Below, piece after piece: positions 1 to 9,157 of a stretch of DNA of 64,000 bases (position 1 is its first letter; each line of letters opens with the position of its first letter). This DNA is from Enterococcus canintestini. GTDB lineage: Bacteria; Bacillota; Bacilli; Lactobacillales; Enterococcaceae. The translations under genes were made by a program, and so were the position numbers. The notes under the pieces are model-generated. The model saw only the letters and a list, made by a program, of their open reading frames with translations. It did not search any database and had not been told where the DNA came from. The stretch lies in the NCBI RefSeq assembly GCF_001885735.1, contig NZ_JXKG01000004.1, positions 1 to 64,000 on the forward strand, written 5' to 3'.

Positions 1-196
1 TCAAAGTATGAATTATTCAGGTTTAAAGCTTTTTTTTAAGAAATGATAGCCTTCTTGCCTTTCTTTTACAGTTAAAAAAACTATAATGTCTTTTCTTTAG
101 GTGTGGGAACAAAAATGATATTTTGGCACAGGACTATTGATTAAAGACGAAGCTTTATAAAAACTATAATGACTGCAAAAAATATTGGGGTTTTTG
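1..196. other. Noncoding stretch upstream of the str promoter
   Basis: I see no credible gene here. The stretch is AT-rich and contains two similar short segments ending in CTATAATG (near 81 and 164). They resemble -10 boxes but have no good -35 at proper spacing. The gene to the left lies outside the window. Confidence 0.5.
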
Positions 197-225
197 TTGA
201 CACGTTATTTCAATCATGCTATTCT
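197..225 (+). promoter_or_regulatory. Promoter of the str operon
   Basis: A perfect -35 box TTGACA (197-202) is followed after exactly 17 nt by the -10-like box TATTCT (220-225). It is the only near-consensus sigma-A promoter before rpsL. Transcription would start near 232, leaving a leader of about 160 nt. Confidence 0.85.
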
Positions 226-231
226 AACAAA

Positions 232-390
232 GGTGCTTTGTCTACAGGTCTCTTAAAACAGACGTGCTGACTGTAAGAAAAGTACAACTGACGATTATGC
301 ACAAAGCTGCATTATTTTTTATCGCCGAAAAAGAACCACCTGGATGTGTGGAGCTAGAAAAGGCGAATCAAGGAAGGAGGAAAACAAGGG
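232..390 (+). promoter_or_regulatory. Leader of the str operon mRNA
   Basis: This untranslated leader begins with AAAGGTGCT just after the -10 box and carries TGGAGCTA and GGCGAA shortly before the AAGGAGG ribosome-binding site. The same words occur in the same order in the S10 operon leader (13150-13319). That suggests shared leader architecture for the two ribosomal-protein operons. I could not derive a convincing single fold by eye. Confidence 0.45.
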
Positions 391-804
391 ATGCCTACAA
401 TTAACCAATTAGTACGTAAACCTCGTAAATCCAAGGTTGAAAAATCAAATTCACCAGCATTGAACAAAGGATATAACAGTTTCAAAAAAGCTCAAACGAA
501 TGTGAACTCTCCGCAAAAACGTGGGGTTGCCACTCGTGTGGGTACAATGACACCAAAAAAACCGAACTCAGCTTTGCGTAAATATGCCCGTGTTCGTTTG
601 TCTAACTTGATCGAAGTAACAGCTTATATCCCAGGTATCGGCCACAACTTACAAGAACACAGCGTTGTTTTATTACGTGGTGGACGTGTAAAAGACTTAC
701 CTGGGGTACGTTACCATATCGTTCGTGGTGCATTAGATACAGCTGGCGTTAACGACCGTAAACAATCTCGTTCTAAATACGGTACAAAACGTCCTAAAGC
801 TTAA
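391..804 (+). CDS. rpsL: Ribosomal protein S12
   Basis: S12 (uS12) sits in the decoding centre of the 30S subunit and takes part in tRNA selection. The protein is 137 aa and carries the loop [10 protein letters not shown] (about 55-64) and [13 protein letters not shown] (about 101-113), the two regions where streptomycin-resistance changes arise. The lysines at both sites are present, so the protein looks wild type. The start follows an AGGAAGGAGG site. It is the first gene of the str operon and is followed 59 nt later by rpsG. Confidence 0.98.
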   Translation: MPTINQLVRKPRKSKVEKSNSPALNKGYNSFKKAQTNVNSPQKRGVATRVGTMTPKKPNSALRKYARVRLSNLIEVTAYIPGIGHNLQEHSVVLLRGGRVKDLPGVRYHIVRGALDTAGVNDRKQSRSKYGTKRPKA

Positions 805-863
805 TCTAGTTTACAGACTATATAAACACAATACAAAATGACTACGTAAAGGAGGAGTTACGG

Positions 864-1334
864 ATGCCTCGTAAAGGTCCAGTTGCAAAACGCGATGTTT
901 TACCAGATCCTATGTATAACTCAAAATTAGTAACCCGTTTAATCAACCGTGTTATGGTTGATGGCAAACGCGGGATTGCTGCAAATATTATCTATAATGC
1001 TTTTGACATTATTAAAGAATCTACTGGTAATGATCCATTAGAAGTCTTTGAACAAGCAATGAAAAATATCATGCCTGTCTTAGAAGTTAAAGCTCGCCGT
1101 GTCGGTGGTTCTAACTACCAAGTCCCAGTTGAAGTTCGTCCTGAACGTCGTACAACTTTAGGCTTACGTTGGGTTGTAAACTACGCACGTTTGCGTGGAG
1201 AACACACAATGGAAGAACGTCTTGCAAAAGAAATCATGGATGCAGCTAACAACACTGGTGCTTCTGTGAAAAAACGTGAAGACACACACAAAATGGCTGA
1301 AGCCAACCGTGCTTTTGCCCACTATCGTTGGTAA
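864..1334 (+). CDS. rpsG: Ribosomal protein S7
   Basis: S7 (uS7) nucleates assembly of the 30S head and lines the E site. The 156-aa length and the [16 protein letters not shown] start are typical. The segment [19 protein letters not shown] (about 77-95) is the conserved rRNA-binding and beta-hairpin region. It is preceded by AAGGAGGAG. It is the second gene of the str operon. Two hairpins separate it from fusA. Confidence 0.98.
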   Translation: MPRKGPVAKRDVLPDPMYNSKLVTRLINRVMVDGKRGIAANIIYNAFDIIKESTGNDPLEVFEQAMKNIMPVLEVKARRVGGSNYQVPVEVRPERRTTLGLRWVVNYARLRGEHTMEERLAKEIMDAANNTGASVKKREDTHKMAEANRAFAHYRW

Positions 1335-1337
1335 GAT

Positions 1338-1411
1338 CTTTTTTGTTCTTGCAAAAAAGACAATTCGATTGTTACAAATAAGCGAGCAAAAGATTTCTTT
1401 TGCCGCTTTTT
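1338..1411 (+). terminator. Two hairpins between rpsG and fusA, the second terminator-like
   Basis: The first hairpin pairs CTTTTTTG (1338-1345) with CAAAAAAG (1352-1359). The second pairs AGCG plus GCAAAAG (1381-1392, one bulged A) with CTTTTGC plus CGCT (1397-1407), and a short run of T follows to 1411. The second resembles a weak intrinsic terminator inside the operon. It may let rpsL-rpsG be made in excess over fusA. Function is inferred. Confidence 0.5.
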
Positions 1412-1434
1412 AAAGAGAGGAGCACAAGCAAGAA

Positions 1435-3519
1435 ATGGCTAGAGAATTTTCGTTAGAAAAAACTCGTAATATTGGTATCATGGCTCACGTCGATGCAGGT
1501 AAAACTACTACGACTGAACGTATCCTTTATTATACAGGTAAAATCCATAAAATTGGTGAAACCCACGAAGGTGCTTCACAAATGGACTGGATGGAACAAG
1601 AACAAGAACGTGGTATCACTATCACTTCTGCTGCGACAACTGCTCAGTGGAAAGGTTACCGTGTCAACATCATCGACACACCAGGACACGTAGACTTCAC
1701 AATTGAAGTACAACGTTCATTGCGTGTATTAGATGGTGCTGTTACCGTCCTTGACTCTCAATCAGGGGTTGAACCACAAACTGAAACAGTTTGGCGTCAA
1801 GCTACAGAATACCGCGTACCACGTGTTGTATTCTGTAACAAAATGGATAAAATTGGTGCAGACTTCTTGTACTCAGTTTCTACTTTACATGATCGTTTGG
1901 GCGCAAATGCGCATCCAATCCAATTACCAATTGGTTCAGAAGAAGATTTCACAGGTATCATTGACCTTGTGACAATGAAAGCTGAAATCTACACAAACGA
2001 CTTAGGTACAGAAATTCAAGAAACTGAAATTCCTGAAGAATACCTAGAACAAGCGCAAGAATGGCGCGAAAAATTAGTCGAAGCAGTAGCTGAAACTGAT
2101 GAAGATTTAATGATGAAATACCTAGATGGCGAAGAAATTACTGAAGCTGAATTAAAAGCTGGTATCCGTCAAGCAACAATCAACGTTGAATTCTTCCCTG
2201 TAATGGCTGGTTCAGCCTTCAAAAACAAAGGGGTTCAATTAATGTTGGATGCAGTTCTTGACTACTTGCCTTCACCATTAGATGTAGAAGCAATCAAAGG
2301 GATCGATCCTAAAACTGACGAAGAAACAACTCGTCCAGCTGACGACGAAGCACCTTTTGCTTCATTAGCATTTAAAGTTATGACTGACCCATTCGTAGGT
2401 CGTTTAACTTTCTTCCGTGTTTATTCTGGTATCTTGGAAAGTGGTTCATATGTATTGAACGCTTCTAAAGATAAAAAAGAACGAATCGGACGTATCTTAC
2501 AAATGCACGCGAACACACGTAACGAAATCGACCGCGTTTATTCCGGTGATATCGCTGCTGCGGTTGGCTTGAAAGATACAACAACAGGGGACACTCTTTG
2601 TGCCTTAGATTCTCCAGTAATCTTAGAATCAATTGAATTCCCTGACCCAGTTATCCAAGTCGCTGTTGAGCCTAAATCAAAAGCTGACCAAGATAAAATG
2701 GGGATTGCATTACAAAAACTTGCAGAAGAAGATCCATCATTCCGCGTTGAAACAAACGTTGAAACTGGTGAAACAGTTATCTCAGGGATGGGTGAATTGC
2801 ACTTAGACGTCTTAGTTGACCGTATGCGTCGTGAATTTAAAGTTGAAGCGAACGTTGGTGCTCCTCAAGTTTCTTATCGTGAAACTTTCCGTGCTGCTAC
2901 TGAAGCAGAAGGTAAGTTTGTACGTCAGTCTGGTGGTAAAGGTCAATACGGTCACGTATGGATTGAATTTACGCCAAACGAAGAAGGTGCCGGTTTCGAA
3001 TTCGAAAACGCCATCGTCGGTGGTGTGGTTCCTCGTGAATACATCCCAGCAGTTGAAAAAGGTTTAGTAGATGCAATGGAAAATGGTGTCTTAGCCGGTT
3101 ATCCATTAGTAGATATTAAAGCAAAACTTTACGACGGTTCTTACCATGATGTCGATTCAAGTGAAACTGCCTTCCGTGTTGCTGCTTCTATGGCATTGCG
3201 CGCTGCAGCCAAAAAAGCAAAACCTGCAATCTTAGAACCAATGATGAAAGTTACAATTACTGTTCCAGAAGATTACTTAGGTGATATTATGGGTCACGTA
3301 ACTGCTCGTCGTGGACGTGTTGAAGGTATGGAAGCACACGGTAACTCTCAAATCGTTAATGCTATCGTTCCGTTAGCAGAAATGTTTGGTTACGCAACAA
3401 CATTGCGTTCAGCTACACAAGGTCGCGGTACTTTCATGATGGTATTTGATCACTATGAAGATGTACCAAAATCTATTCAAGAAGAAATTATCAAGAAAAA
3501 CGGCGGTAAAGCTGAATAA
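1435..3519 (+). CDS. fusA: Translation elongation factor G
   Basis: EF-G is the GTPase that drives translocation of tRNA and mRNA and, with RRF, ribosome recycling. At 694 aa it is full length. The P-loop AHVDAGKTT is at about residues 17-25, the switch II motif DTPGHVDF at about 82-89, and NKMD at about 136-139. Domains II to V follow, including the conserved GGKGQYGHV segment of domain IV. It is the third gene of the str operon, has a GAGAGGAG site, and is followed by tuf after a hairpin-containing gap of 151 nt. Confidence 0.98.
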   Translation: MAREFSLEKTRNIGIMAHVDAGKTTTTERILYYTGKIHKIGETHEGASQMDWMEQEQERGITITSAATTAQWKGYRVNIIDTPGHVDFTIEVQRSLRVLDGAVTVLDSQSGVEPQTETVWRQATEYRVPRVVFCNKMDKIGADFLYSVSTLHDRLGANAHPIQLPIGSEEDFTGIIDLVTMKAEIYTNDLGTEIQETEIPEEYLEQAQEWREKLVEAVAETDEDLMMKYLDGEEITEAELKAGIRQATINVEFFPVMAGSAFKNKGVQLMLDAVLDYLPSPLDVEAIKGIDPKTDEETTRPADDEAPFASLAFKVMTDPFVGRLTFFRVYSGILESGSYVLNASKDKKERIGRILQMHANTRNEIDRVYSGDIAAAVGLKDTTTGDTLCALDSPVILESIEFPDPVIQVAVEPKSKADQDKMGIALQKLAEEDPSFRVETNVETGETVISGMGELHLDVLVDRMRREFKVEANVGAPQVSYRETFRAATEAEGKFVRQSGGKGQYGHVWIEFTPNEEGAGFEFENAIVGGVVPREYIPAVEKGLVDAMENGVLAGYPLVDIKAKLYDGSYHDVDSSETAFRVAASMALRAAAKKAKPAILEPMMKVTITVPEDYLGDIMGHVTARRGRVEGMEAHGNSQIVNAIVPLAEMFGYATTLRSATQGRGTFMMVFDHYEDVPKSIQEEIIKKNGGKAE

Positions 3520-3594
3520 TTTTTGATGATTAGGATTTTTTTAAAAGAGCTATATTTTTTTAAAAAATTCGTGTACAATGTTAACGATGATAAG

Positions 3595-3622
3595 GGCAAA
3601 CTGCCGTACGCGGCAGTTTACC
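3595..3622 (+). other. Hairpin in the fusA-tuf gap
   Basis: AAACTGCCG (3598-3606) pairs perfectly with CGGCAGTTT (3611-3619) around a TACG loop, and GG/CC extend the stem beyond one mismatch. No T run follows, so it is not a standard terminator. A TACAAT box at 3574-3579 lies just upstream and could be the -10 of a weak internal tuf promoter, which would put the hairpin near the 5' end of a tuf transcript. It could equally protect an RNase-cut 5' end. Confidence 0.5.
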
Positions 3623-3670
3623 TATCAAAAAATAAAAACTATTACGTATTTTTAGGAGGAACATTTTAAA

Positions 3671-4858
3671 ATGGCAAAAGAAAAATTTGACCGTTCTAAA
3701 CCCCATGTAAACATCGGTACTATCGGACACGTTGACCATGGTAAAACTACTCTTACAGCTGCAATTACAACTGTATTATCTAAAAAAGGTCTAGCACAAG
3801 CTTCTGCTTACGATCAAATTGATGGTGCACCTGAAGAACGCGAACGCGGTATCACAATTTCAACTGCTCACGTTGAGTATGAAACTGAAAACCGTCACTA
3901 CGCTCACGTTGACTGCCCAGGACACGCGGACTACGTTAAAAACATGATCACTGGTGCTGCTCAAATGGACGGCGCGATCTTAGTAGTATCTGCTGCTGAT
4001 GGTCCTATGCCTCAAACTCGTGAACACATCCTATTGTCACGTAACGTTGGTGTTCCTTACATCGTCGTATTCTTGAACAAAATGGACATGGTAGACGACG
4101 AAGAATTATTAGAATTAGTTGAAATGGAAGTTCGTGACTTATTGTCAGAATACGACTTCCCAGGCGACGACACTCCAGTTATCGCAGGTTCAGCTTTGAA
4201 AGCTTTAGAAGGCGACGCTTCATACGAAGAAAAAATCTTAGAATTAATGGCTGCAGTTGACGAATACATCCCAACTCCAGTTCGTGATACTGACAAACCA
4301 TTCATGATGCCAGTCGAAGACGTATTCTCAATCACTGGTCGTGGTACTGTTGCAACTGGTCGTGTTGAACGTGGACAAGTTCGCGTTGGTGACGAAGTTG
4401 AAATCGTAGGTATCGCTGAAGAAACAGCTAAAACTACTGTAACAGGTGTTGAAATGTTCCGTAAATTGTTGGATTACGCTGAAGCTGGCGACAACATTGG
4501 TGCATTATTACGTGGTGTGGCTCGTGAAGATATCCAACGTGGTCAAGTATTATCAAAACCAGGTTCAATCACTCCACATACAAAATTCTCAGCAGAAGTT
4601 TACGTTTTAACTAAAGAAGAAGGTGGACGTCACACTCCATTCTTTACTAACTACCGCCCACAATTCTACTTCCGTACAACTGACGTAACAGGCGTTGTTG
4701 AATTACCAGAAGGTACTGAAATGGTTATGCCTGGCGATAACGTAACTATGGACGTTGAATTAATCCACCCAATCGCGATCGAAGACGGTACTCGTTTCTC
4801 AATCCGTGAAGGCGGACGTACTGTTGGTTCAGGCGTTGTTACTGCAATCGAAAAATAA
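3671..4858 (+). CDS. tuf: Translation elongation factor Tu
   Basis: EF-Tu delivers aminoacyl-tRNA to the ribosomal A site in a GTP-dependent manner. It is 395 aa with P-loop GHVDHGKTT (about 19-27), DCPGHADY (about 80-87) and NKMD (about 135-138). The beta-barrel domains II and III are complete. Codon use is strongly biased, as expected for one of the most abundant proteins. It has an AGGAGG site and is the last gene of the str operon, closed by two consecutive hairpins. Confidence 0.98.
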   Translation: MAKEKFDRSKPHVNIGTIGHVDHGKTTLTAAITTVLSKKGLAQASAYDQIDGAPEERERGITISTAHVEYETENRHYAHVDCPGHADYVKNMITGAAQMDGAILVVSAADGPMPQTREHILLSRNVGVPYIVVFLNKMDMVDDEELLELVEMEVRDLLSEYDFPGDDTPVIAGSALKALEGDASYEEKILELMAAVDEYIPTPVRDTDKPFMMPVEDVFSITGRGTVATGRVERGQVRVGDEVEIVGIAEETAKTTVTGVEMFRKLLDYAEAGDNIGALLRGVAREDIQRGQVLSKPGSITPHTKFSAEVYVLTKEEGGRHTPFFTNYRPQFYFRTTDVTGVVELPEGTEMVMPGDNVTMDVELIHPIAIEDGTRFSIREGGRTVGSGVVTAIEK

Positions 4859-4873
4859 TTCTTGAACTTAATT

Positions 4874-4910
4874 AGAGGTTGTAACAGGTAACTGTTACAA
4901 CCTCTTTTTT
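4874..4910 (+). terminator. Intrinsic terminator of the str operon
   Basis: AGAGGTTGTAACAG and CTGTTACAACCTCT form a perfect 14-bp stem around GTAA, followed by a T run to 4910. It starts about 15 nt after the tuf stop codon. Confidence 0.95.
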
Positions 4911-4918
4911 AGCAATAA

Positions 4919-4984
4919 AAAACACCGCACAATTACTAGAGCCGCTTAATTAAAAGCTTTAGTAATTGTGGCGGTATTTTTTTG
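4919..4984. terminator. Bidirectional terminator between tuf and the nitroreductase gene
   Basis: ACCGC plus ACAATTACTA pairs with TAGTAATTGT plus GGCGGT (one extra base bulged), with a small inner stem of GCTT/AAGC. A run of A precedes it and a run of T follows, so it can stop transcripts from both sides. Confidence 0.85.
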
Positions 4985-5036
4985 TATTACATATTAGGCT
5001 AAAGACGCTTGAAATCAAGAGGTGCGTTGGTTAGGG

Positions 5037-5759
5037 CTAAAGTAGTTTTTGTTTTTTTAGGTAATCGTTAAAACTTTTATCGCTGCTAACGCTGTAGTAA
5101 TCTGCGAATTTTTTCGTCCAAAGTTTTGTTTCCCGTGCTTCACCGAATTTTTTCATCGTTTTGTCGTAGTCTTCAATTAGTTGGTAATCATATTCTTTAT
5201 AGGTATCATAATGAATAACGGCTTGTTTAGGTAAACGGGGTTTAATCTGCATTTCGACAGTCGGCTTACCGATACTAAGTCCGGCGACGGGATAAACATA
5301 ATCAGGTAGATTAAAAAGTTCACTGACTGCTTCAATTTGATTGCGTACACTTCCCACAATGACACTTCCTAATCCTAGAGCTTCAGTGGCGATGACGGCA
5401 TTTTGTAATGCTAAGCTGGCATCTGTTGTGGCAATAATCAAAGGGTTCAAACTATCTGTAATTTCATAAGCAACCTGTTCTTTTTGTGCTACCATTTGCG
5501 TTCGTTTTAAATCAGCTACAAAAAGTAAAAAGACGGAACTGTGAAGCATGTGGGGGTTAGTTGGGTTTATTGCCACTAGTTTTTCCCGCAGTGCTTTATC
5601 TTTTACTACAATAATGGAGTAGGCTTGGCCGTTCATCCAAGAAGGAGCCTGTCTACTGGCGGATAAAATCGCCTCTAATTCTTCATCTGTCAGCTCGTAA
5701 TTTTCAGCGAAATTTCGATAAGTACGGTGGTTTTTTAATAGTGCAATCACGTCGTTCAT
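5037..5759 (-). CDS. Nitroreductase family NAD(P)H oxidoreductase
   Basis: This is an FMN-dependent oxidoreductase of the NfsA/Frp nitroreductase type, 240 aa, probably a cytoplasmic dimer that reduces quinones, nitro compounds or flavins. The N terminus LLKNHRTYRNF followed by APSWMNGQAYSIIVV is the FMN-binding pattern of the family. ALGLGSVIVGSVRN and the PVAGLSIGKP segment are also characteristic. It has an AAGGAGG site and starts 29 nt after the MocR-type regulator, so the two are probably cotranscribed. The physiological substrate cannot be told from the sequence. Confidence 0.88.
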   Translation of the reverse strand: MNDVIALLKNHRTYRNFAENYELTDEELEAILSASRQAPSWMNGQAYSIIVVKDKALREKLVAINPTNPHMLHSSVFLLFVADLKRTQMVAQKEQVAYEITDSLNPLIIATTDASLALQNAVIATEALGLGSVIVGSVRNQIEAVSELFNLPDYVYPVAGLSIGKPTVEMQIKPRLPKQAVIHYDTYKEYDYQLIEDYDKTMKKFGEARETKLWTKKFADYYSVSSDKSFNDYLKKQKLL

Positions 5760-5788
5760 TTTTTCCTCCTTTTACCCAGATGACGGCT

Positions 5789-7213
5789 TTAAAGCGTAGG
5801 CTGTGTCAGGAGCGTTTGCGTAATTCCTGCGATTTTTTCTGCTAAAGCAGTCGCTTTACTTGGGGTCAAACTGGTGTAATTTATTCTCATTGACATTGTA
5901 TCATTACTAAAGAAAAAAGAAGGGGCTACGAGTAAATTTTCCTTTAAAAAAAGCTGCCAATCTTTTCTGCTTAAATTTTGATGTTGCCAAGTGAACCAAT
6001 AATAAAGTCCCCCTTTAATTTCTGTAAACTGCCAGTCAGCTTTAAAAGGGGCAAAGGTTTGGCATAACAAGTCACTTCTCATTTTGAGATTATGGAGTAA
6101 TTGAGTGTGCTCCTCATCGTACTCCGGATTATTTAAAGCAAAATTGGCCACTATTTGACTAAATAAATTGGTTTCACTGTCCAATATTTTTTTTGTGTTG
6201 GCTAAAGTCTGAATTAAATTTGTGGGGGCCAGTAGCCACCCGATTTTGATGCTTGATCCAAAAATTTTGGATAGTGAGCCCAAATAAAGTACTTGCTCCG
6301 GTGCAATTTCTTTTAGCTTTGGGATTGGGGTAGAAAAATTCAGCTCGCCGAATATATCATCTTCAATGATGGGAACATAATATTTGCGACAGATTTCAAT
6401 AATTTTTATCCGTCGTTCATAAGAAAGACAGCGGCTGGTTGGATTTTGAAAAGTTGGATTTAAGTATAAGAGTTTCACTTTTTTTGCCAAAATTTGCTTT
6501 TCCAACTCTTTGGGCATGATCCCTTCTTGGTCAGTCGCAATTCCTTGTAACCGTAACCCGAGGGATTGAAAGAGAGGGAGTGCAAATAAAAAGGACGGAT
6601 CCTCAGTGGCGATAACATCTCCGGGTTGTAAAAGTGTTTGTAAAATTAAAGAGATTGCTTGGGTAGACCCTGCGGTAATTAGCAAGTCTTGATTTTCTAA
6701 AGGAAGATGAAATTTTTGGGCTAGTTTTTTTGTGATGGTATCTTTTAGTGGCGTATAGCCCGTGACGGTTAAATTTTTTTCTTCCTTTATAATTTGATCC
6801 CACGTTAAAGCGGGAAATTTAAAAGCAGGAATTAAATCTGGTGGTAGCTCCCCGCTAGCAAAGTCCAGCGTCGCAGGATTTTTTTTCAGTCTATTTTGTT
6901 CTTTAATATAAGGGTCTGGTTGATTACGGGTAGTAAGTAAATGTTGCCACTGAAATTGAGGCGCCTGGCGCGACCCCCAGCGTCCTTTGGCGACTTCTGT
7001 TCCGCTGCCTTGTTTGCGTATTAGCCACCCTAGACTAGTAAGTTCTTCTAATGCGTGATTGACGGTGGAACGATTAACTTGATAAAAAGCGGCCATTTTA
7101 CGTTCAGGCATTAAGCGATCGCCTGGGGCCAGTTTACCTGATTCAATTTCAGCGATAATGATTTCCATTAATTGCTGAAATAAAGGTGTTTTACTTTTAC
7201 GATTTAAAGTCAT
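5789..7213 (-). CDS. MocR/PdxR-type transcriptional regulator (GntR HTH plus aminotransferase-like domain)
   Basis: A 474-aa fusion of an N-terminal GntR winged helix (about 8-75, with PERKMAAFYQVNRSTVNHAL) and a type I aminotransferase-like PLP-binding domain. The Schiff-base lysine lies in SLSKIFG (K316). Such regulators sense pyridoxal phosphate. I chose the ATG preceded by AAGGAGCCCCC; an upstream in-frame ATG 37 codons earlier would run into the divergent promoter region and has no good site. It diverges from a pyridoxine kinase and an ECF S component, so a role as a PdxR-like controller of vitamin B6 supply is likely but inferred. Direct catalysis is unlikely. Confidence 0.88.
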   Translation of the reverse strand: MTLNRKSKTPLFQQLMEIIIAEIESGKLAPGDRLMPERKMAAFYQVNRSTVNHALEELTSLGWLIRKQGSGTEVAKGRWGSRQAPQFQWQHLLTTRNQPDPYIKEQNRLKKNPATLDFASGELPPDLIPAFKFPALTWDQIIKEEKNLTVTGYTPLKDTITKKLAQKFHLPLENQDLLITAGSTQAISLILQTLLQPGDVIATEDPSFLFALPLFQSLGLRLQGIATDQEGIMPKELEKQILAKKVKLLYLNPTFQNPTSRCLSYERRIKIIEICRKYYVPIIEDDIFGELNFSTPIPKLKEIAPEQVLYLGSLSKIFGSSIKIGWLLAPTNLIQTLANTKKILDSETNLFSQIVANFALNNPEYDEEHTQLLHNLKMRSDLLCQTFAPFKADWQFTEIKGGLYYWFTWQHQNLSRKDWQLFLKENLLVAPSFFFSNDTMSMRINYTSLTPSKATALAEKIAGITQTLLTQPTL

Positions 7214-7387
7214 GGGGGCTCCTTTTAATAAAAAAATCACTTTATAGTAGCGATTTTCATCGGTAGTATTAGCTCTAAAATGATTGGTTGGTTTCAAAAT
7301 AAACCAATTGGTCGTTTTCGTCAAGGGTGGGAAGTTTTATACTTAAAACGAGTTTTTGCAATTATTCGGACCAAAAGGAGTGTTTCA
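7214..7387. promoter_or_regulatory. Divergent control region of the B6 locus with an inverted repeat
   Basis: TTGGTTT (7288-7294) and AAACCAA (7301-7307) form an inverted repeat, with further TTGGT copies on either side. A TATACT -10-like box lies at 7338-7343 toward the kinase gene, but it has no good -35, as often seen at activator-dependent promoters. This is the natural binding region for the adjacent MocR-type regulator. Binding is inferred. Confidence 0.5.
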
Positions 7388-8212
7388 ATGAAAAAAGTTT
7401 TAACGATTGCAGGTTCTGATTCTACCGGTGGTGCCGGGTTAGAAGCAGATTTAAAAACCTTTGAAGAATACGGTGTCTTTGGCTTTGCGAGTATTACTGC
7501 CATCGTCACGATGGACCCTGCAACAGGTTGGTCTCACGAAGTTACAGAACTGCCGGCTGATTTATTAGTCAAACAATTGATTTCTGCTTTTGCCGGTGAA
7601 GAAATGGCCGCCTTAAAAACGGGAATGATGGGTAATGAAGCCAATATCTTAGCTACAGTTGATTTTTTAGCTGATAAAAAAGTAGCCAATATCGTCGTAG
7701 ATCCTGTAATTGCTTGTAAGGGAACAGCGCAGATCTTACAACCGCAAGTGGTTGCAGCTTTGAAAAAATATCTATTACCGCTAGCAACTATCACTACCCC
7801 TAATTTAGTGGAGGCAGGAATTTTATCAGAATTGGGAGATTTAACCAGTGTAGCGGATATGCAAAAAGCTGCGCGGGCAATTTATCAACAAGGGGCTAAA
7901 AATGTCATTGTAAAAGGGGGACATCGTTTAAAAGAAGATAAAGCGATTGATGTGTTTTACGATGGGACTGATTTTGTTACTTTGGAAAATGAATTGTATC
8001 AAACCGACTACAATCACGGTGCTGGTTGTACCTTTGCGGCTGCTGTAACGGCTGGTGTTGCAAAAGGAGCGCCGGTAAATCGGGCTGTCAGTATGGCCAA
8101 ACAATTTGTCGCCGCAGCAATTAAAGAAGGTCTACAAATCAATCCTTATGTGGGGCATGTTTGGCATGGTGCATATAATCAAGCAGAAAATCGAATGGCG
8201 GTGACACAATGA
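7388..8212 (+). CDS. pdxK: ThiD-like pyridoxine/pyridoxal kinase (PdxK)
   Basis: A 274-aa ribokinase-family kinase of the ThiD/PdxK branch that phosphorylates a vitamin B6 vitamer, or hydroxymethylpyrimidine in true ThiD. The N terminus has AGSDSTGGAGLEADLKTF (about 8-25), the pyrimidine/pyridine-binding signature. The C-terminal part has the catalytic anion hole HGAGCTF. I chose the ATG behind AAGGAG rather than an upstream ATG lying in the control region. It overlaps the next gene, an S component, by 4 nt and diverges from a MocR regulator, which favours B6 over thiamine. The neighbours do not include other thiamine genes. Confidence 0.8.
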   Translation: MKKVLTIAGSDSTGGAGLEADLKTFEEYGVFGFASITAIVTMDPATGWSHEVTELPADLLVKQLISAFAGEEMAALKTGMMGNEANILATVDFLADKKVANIVVDPVIACKGTAQILQPQVVAALKKYLLPLATITTPNLVEAGILSELGDLTSVADMQKAARAIYQQGAKNVIVKGGHRLKEDKAIDVFYDGTDFVTLENELYQTDYNHGAGCTFAAAVTAGVAKGAPVNRAVSMAKQFVAAAIKEGLQINPYVGHVWHGAYNQAENRMAVTQ

Positions 8213-8757
8213 GAAAAAAATCTTCTATTCAAGCGCTGGTCTTAGTGGCGCTTTTTACCGCGTTGACTGTTATTGGTACTACCATTAAAATTCCATTACC
8301 AACAGGAGCGTTCGTTCACTTGGGCAATGCCGTCTTGTTGTTGGCTGTTTTGTTATTAGGTTATTTAAAAGGATCTCTTGCTGGCGGATTGGGCTTTTTT
8401 ATCTTTGATTTATTAAATGGTTACGCTACAGAAGCGCCTTATTTTATTTTGGAAAGTTTTATCGTTGGGGCTGCGGCCTATGGTGCACTGCTTATTTTTA
8501 AGAAGAAACCAACTGCGATTTGGCAAGTAGTTGTCATTGGCGTGGTAACTGCGATTGCGAAACTTTTGATGACCCAAATTAAAAACATGGTGATGTTGTT
8601 GATTGCCGGTGCGGATTTTCAAGCTGCTTTTGCCGGTGCGTTAACGAAATTACCTGCCACTTTAATTAATGTTACCTTGACAGTGATTATTGTGGCGTTG
8701 GTATATTTTCCGTTGAAAAAAGCGCTAGTGACCACGATGAAACGTTCTTTTGTTTAA
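8209..8757 (+). CDS. ECF transporter S component, probably for vitamin B6
   Basis: A 182-aa integral membrane protein with about six hydrophobic helices. It looks like a substrate-capture (S) subunit of an energy-coupling-factor importer. The segment TGAFVHLGNAVLLLAVLLLG (about 31-50) is typical of S components of the ThiW/PdxU type. The ATG overlaps the kinase stop (ATGA), so translation is probably coupled. It would use the shared EcfA1-A2-T module encoded at 27708-30174. Linkage to a pyridoxine kinase and MocR regulator suggests pyridoxine as substrate; a pyrimidine or thiamine precursor is the alternative. Confidence 0.8.
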   Translation: MRKKSSIQALVLVALFTALTVIGTTIKIPLPTGAFVHLGNAVLLLAVLLLGYLKGSLAGGLGFFIFDLLNGYATEAPYFILESFIVGAAAYGALLIFKKKPTAIWQVVVIGVVTAIAKLLMTQIKNMVMLLIAGADFQAAFAGALTKLPATLINVTLTVIIVALVYFPLKKALVTTMKRSFV

Positions 8758-8791
8758 AAATTAGCGCTGATAGGCGCTAGATTGTTTGTTA

Positions 8792-8828
8792 GGAGGTGTG
8801 ACAAAAGTCTGGTCACGCCTCTTTTTTT
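8792..8828 (+). terminator. Terminator after the S component gene, within a repeat copy
   Basis: GAGGTGTGAC pairs with GTCACGCCTC (one G-U pair) around AAAAGTCTG, followed by seven T. The core GTGACAAAAGTCTNGTCAC recurs at 10253-10271. The sequence continuing to about 8867 also matches the flanks of that second copy, so the terminator is the head of a repeated element. Confidence 0.88.
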
Positions 8829-9157
8829 GCAAATAAATGGTATGAGAAAATTGCTTTTGTCACAATTTTTTATAGTTATTAGAATAATGTTCGGCTCTGG
8901 GTGGGAAAAAGAGTGAAAAATCGGCTATTAGCTTTGCATAAAATTATGAAAAGTGTTTTTTATTTTCAATTATAAGGCGAAATAATTTTGTTTCTTAAGG
9001 TTAAGAGCCCAAAAATTCTTTCAAGTATTATTTACCTAAAAACTAGATAAATTCCCTGCCTTTTTTAGAAATATTCGTCTTTTCAAGGGGTATAAATTAT
9101 GTTATTATTTGTTCGCAGTGAAATCTGTGCTGTAGTTATTCATTATGGGAGGATATT
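8829..9157 (+). promoter_or_regulatory. Upstream region and probable promoter of phnD
   Basis: The best promoter is TTTTCA (9080-9085), 17 nt, TATTAT (9103-9108), about 50 nt before phnD. The first 40 nt belong to the repeat that begins at 8792. I see no gene in the rest, which is AT-rich. Confidence 0.5.

Noticed and set aside
4057-4335. Open frame of 92 codons on the minus strand inside tuf
   Set aside because: It is an antisense shadow of the highly biased tuf codons, with no ribosome-binding site or recognisable protein. The same applies to the many other frames opposite rpsJ-rplQ, fusA, smc, ftsY and oadB.
7277-7390. Upstream start for the pyridoxine kinase
   Set aside because: An ATG at 7280 would add 36 residues encoded by the regulatory inverted repeat and promoter and has no ribosome-binding site. 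The ATG at 7388 has AAGGAG and gives the family N terminus.
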